Assembly (NCBI GenBank): GCA_002420015.1 | Contig: DIHF01000076.1 | Coordinates: 1 to 8,422 of the forward strand | Source of the DNA: Micavibrio sp. UBA5703 | GTDB taxonomy: Bacteria > Pseudomonadota > Alphaproteobacteria > Micavibrionales > Micavibrionaceae | DNA length: 8,422 nucleotides | Direction of reading: 5' to 3' | Shown here: positions 6,535-8,422 of the stretch, one piece after another | How positions within the stretch are numbered: the stretch's first letter is position 1 | Layout: each line of letters opens with the position of its first letter | The notes under the pieces: generated by a model | The model's input: only the letters and a program-made list of their open reading frames with translations | Database searches by the model: none | What the model was told of the DNA's origin: nothing | Position numbers and translations under genes: made by a program

Positions 6535-7513
6535 CGGCTTTTTCATCTTCCCATGCAAGGCGTATGGGAAGCTGTACGATTTCCATGTCCCAGTTTTCTT
6601 CCGGCAGGCGGATGAAGTCTTTTTCCGTCGTAATCAGAAGGGCGTTTTTTTCTTTGGCTTCGCCGATCAATTTGTAAATGTCTTCCGGCTTGTAGTTGTA
6701 ATGGTCGGGGAAGGGGTGCCAGCTCTTGATGTCGTAGTGAAGTTTTTGCAACAGATGATAAAACTTTTCCGGCCTTCCGAGGCCTGCAAAGGCGATGTAG
6801 GGTTTCGTCGTTTTGGGTCTGCGGTCTTCCGGCACTTCGACATGGGCGCTGAAAACGGGTTTTCCTTTCGGGAGAAGGGCGCAAGCGCCCGTCTTGTCTT
6901 TGCCGACGATAACGAAGGCATCGGCGCGGGAAAGGCCGTCTTCCAGAGTTTCGCGGAGCGGCTGGGCGGGCAATAGTTTCCCGTTGCCAAAACCACTGGC
7001 CCCGTCGATCACGACGATAGAAATATCCTTGTGCAGCGACGGGTTTTGCAGCCCGTCATCCATGACGATCATGTCTGCGCCTTTTTCGGCGGCGAATTGC
7101 GCCCCGGCGGGGCGGTCGGCGGATACAATCGTAAATCCGGCGCGTGATAAAAGAAGGCTTTCATCGCCGACTTCCTCCGCGCCGTGTTTGAAATAATCAA
7201 CCAGCAGCGGGCCTTTTTCGGTCCCGCCGTAGCCGCGTGTCAGGAAATGCGGTTTTTGCGCGAGGCGCGCCCCGACGATCATCTGCATAAGGCTCAAGGC
7301 CACAGGTGTTTTGCCGCTGCCGCCAGCGACGAGATTTCCGATGCAGATAACCGGCATGGCGGCTTTTTCGGTTTTGCGGCGGGCGGTGTTGATTTTATGA
7401 CCGATGCTATAGGCCCAGCCAAGCGGAGTCAGTATTGTTTCAAGCAGCGGCGCTTTGGTTCCTGCGTGGCGGTACCAGAAAGGCGGCGTTTTGAGCTTTG
7501 GACGCAGGCACAT
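6479..7513 (-). CDS. lpxK: tetraacyldisaccharide 4'-kinase LpxK
   Basis: This 344-residue kinase phosphorylates the 4' position of the tetraacyl disaccharide 1-phosphate precursor to form lipid IVA, at the cytoplasmic face of the inner membrane. The Walker A motif is GNLVAGGSGKT at residues 59-69. GDE at 116-118 and DDGLQNP at 152-158 are the other family motifs, the last containing the catalytic Asp region. Asn157 replaces the His common in enterobacterial DDGFQH; I recall an Asn here in alphaproteobacterial LpxK. The N-terminal ~50 residues (KTPPFWY onward) form the usual membrane-associated start. The length is normal. The ATG at 7513 is 2 bases past the waaA stop, with a strong GGGAGG 10 bases upstream. 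The 3' end overlaps the convergent HD gene by 56 bases; the C-terminal residues of both proteins read as plausible sequence. Confidence 0.93.
   Translation of the reverse strand: MCLRPKLKTPPFWYRHAGTKAPLLETILTPLGWAYSIGHKINTARRKTEKAAMPVICIGNLVAGGSGKTPVALSLMQMIVGARLAQKPHFLTRGYGGTEKGPLLVDYFKHGAEEVGDESLLLSRAGFTIVSADRPAGAQFAAEKGADMIVMDDGLQNPSLHKDISIVVIDGASGFGNGKLLPAQPLRETLEDGLSRADAFVIVGKDKTGACALLPKGKPVFSAHVEVPEDRRPKTTKPYIAFAGLGRPEKFYHLLQKLHYDIKSWHPFPDHYNYKPEDIYKLIGEAKEKNALLITTEKDFIRLPEENWDMEIVQLPIRLAWEDEKAVTDFVSGRLKEIRNPLAA
6547..6571 (+). other. hairpin just after the HD gene stop
   Basis: CTTCCCAT at 6547-6554 and ATGGGAAG at 6564-6571 are perfect inverted arms around a 9-base loop. In plus-strand RNA, a G-U and a C-G pair could extend the stem to 10 base pairs with a 5-base loop. 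It starts 12 bases after the HD gene's TAA and lies within the lpxK coding sequence. There is no T-run after the right arm on the plus strand or after the left arm on the minus strand, so it is not a standard intrinsic terminator. It may protect or define the 3' end of the HD transcript. Confidence 0.4.
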
Positions 7514-7515
7514 AC

Positions 7516-8422
7516 TCAGGCGGCCTCCCGTGATATTCCGGCGCGGGAGAGAAGCGGGCTGAGCGTATTCATCACGCGCTCAAGAACGTTCGCTTTGTCC
7601 TGTGCAAACGCAAAGGCTTTTTTCTGAATTTCTTCGCGGGATTTGGCGTCGTTTAAAATTCGGCGCAATGTTTGAATAAATTCGTCCTCGGTGGTTACGC
7701 GCAGGCCGGTTTTCATCAAAAACATTTCGTCATATATTTCCTGAAAGTTCTTTACATGCGGGCCGAAGATCACGGTGCAGTTGAGTTGCATGGCCTCGAT
7801 GGGGTTGTGGCCGCCGCCGCCGTCGTTGCTGAAACAGCGACCGATGCAAGCGACGGAGGAAAGACGATAGAACAGGCCAAGCTCGCCCAGCGTGTCGGCG
7901 ATATAGATGTCCTCGTCCGTGCCGGGAAGTTGTTTGGTTTCGCCGCGCAGACGCGCTTTCAGCTTATACTCATTGCAGGTCGCCAGGATGTCGTTGCGGC
8001 GGTCGGGGTGGCGCGGCACGATAATCGTCAAAAGATCCGGCATGGAATTTTTTAACACCTGATGGATGCGGCAGGCCATGGCCTCTTCGCCGTCATGCGT
8101 GCTGGCGTAGAGCCAGAGCGGGCGGCGGCCGCAGGCGGCGGAAATTCTTCTTAATGAGTCTTCGTCAAACCCCAGCGGCTTTGCGCTGTATTTCAGATTG
8201 TCGGTAGTAATAACGTTTCGTGCGCCAAGCGATTGGTAATGCCGTGCGTCTTTCTCCGTTTGGGCCAGAACGAGAGAAAAGCAATCCAGAACATTGCGTG
8301 CGCCCTTTCCCGCCAGCCGCCAGAACATATAAGAGCGGCTGGACATGCGCGCATTGATGAGCGCGGCGGGAATGTGGCGCTCCCGTATTTCCGCCAGCAT
8401 GTTCGGCCAAAGCTCGGATTCC
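7516..8422 (-). CDS. waaA: 3-deoxy-D-manno-octulosonic acid transferase WaaA (partial, N-terminus outside window)
   Basis: About 301 C-terminal residues of Kdo transferase (glycosyltransferase family 30) are present; the family usually has ~420-440. The enzyme moves Kdo from CMP-Kdo onto lipid IVA at the inner membrane. The frame stays open through the right edge and begins ESELWPN (8401-8421), a conserved WaaA motif, so the ATG at 8400 is internal and not the true start. Further family motifs are ASTHDGEE near 8090, PRHPDR near 8010, and the nucleotide-sugar region GLFYRLS...GGGGHNPIEAM at about 7790-7880. The GGGGHNP stretch has two more glycines than the usual GGHNP. The N-terminal domain with the catalytic Glu and membrane anchor is beyond the window. 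The gene lies 2 bases upstream of lpxK, with which it shares the lipid A pathway and probably a transcript. Confidence 0.93.
   Translation of the reverse strand, partial: ESELWPNMLAEIRERHIPAALINARMSSRSYMFWRLAGKGARNVLDCFSLVLAQTEKDARHYQSLGARNVITTDNLKYSAKPLGFDEDSLRRISAACGRRPLWLYASTHDGEEAMACRIHQVLKNSMPDLLTIIVPRHPDRRNDILATCNEYKLKARLRGETKQLPGTDEDIYIADTLGELGLFYRLSSVACIGRCFSNDGGGGHNPIEAMQLNCTVIFGPHVKNFQEIYDEMFLMKTGLRVTTEDEFIQTLRRILNDAKSREEIQKKAFAFAQDKANVLERVMNTLSPLLSRAGISREAA
7524..7529 (-). promoter_or_regulatory. ribosome binding site of lpxK inside waaA end
   Basis: The minus strand reads GGGAGG within the last codons of waaA, 10 bases before the lpxK ATG at 7513. It supports that start and implies that lpxK is translated from the waaA message. 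Confidence 0.6.

Noticed and set aside
8398..8400. ATG at 8400 as the waaA start
   Set aside because: The frame continues upstream to the edge with the conserved ESELWPN motif, so this ATG is internal.

Overview
The window looks like core chromosome of a Gram-negative alphaproteobacterium with moderately GC-rich DNA. The grounds are lipid A/Kdo genes (lpxK, waaA), a plant-type (class II) DAHP synthase, a glutamine-dependent NAD synthetase, and a short GluRS of the kind often found as a second copy in Alphaproteobacteria. This placement is inferred from protein motifs only; no database search was possible. No phage, insertion sequence, CRISPR, rRNA or tRNA gene was seen.

Layout. Positions 1-107 are a non-coding AT-rich tail holding a degenerate TTTG-rich repeat. 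From 5268 down to 108, four minus-strand genes form one likely transcription unit: aroG (DAHP synthase), nadE, gltX and trmJ. The gaps are 1, 53 and 7 bases. A 147-base divergent spacer (5269-5415) separates this unit from a lone plus-strand gene (5416-6534). That gene encodes an HD phosphohydrolase with the signature of eukaryotic-type class I cyclic-nucleotide phosphodiesterases. Its 3' end overlaps, tail to tail, the 3' end of lpxK on the minus strand. lpxK lies 2 bases downstream of waaA, which runs off the right edge of the window.

Function. The minus-strand unit mixes housekeeping roles: entry into the shikimate pathway, NAD synthesis, tRNA charging and tRNA ribose methylation. waaA and lpxK both act on lipid A at the inner membrane: LpxK adds the 4'-phosphate to make lipid IVA, and WaaA then adds Kdo.

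The points most worth following are the class I PDE-like protein, a short palindromic repeat inserted in frame into nadE at the junction of its two domains, and the 56-base convergent overlap with a nearby hairpin.
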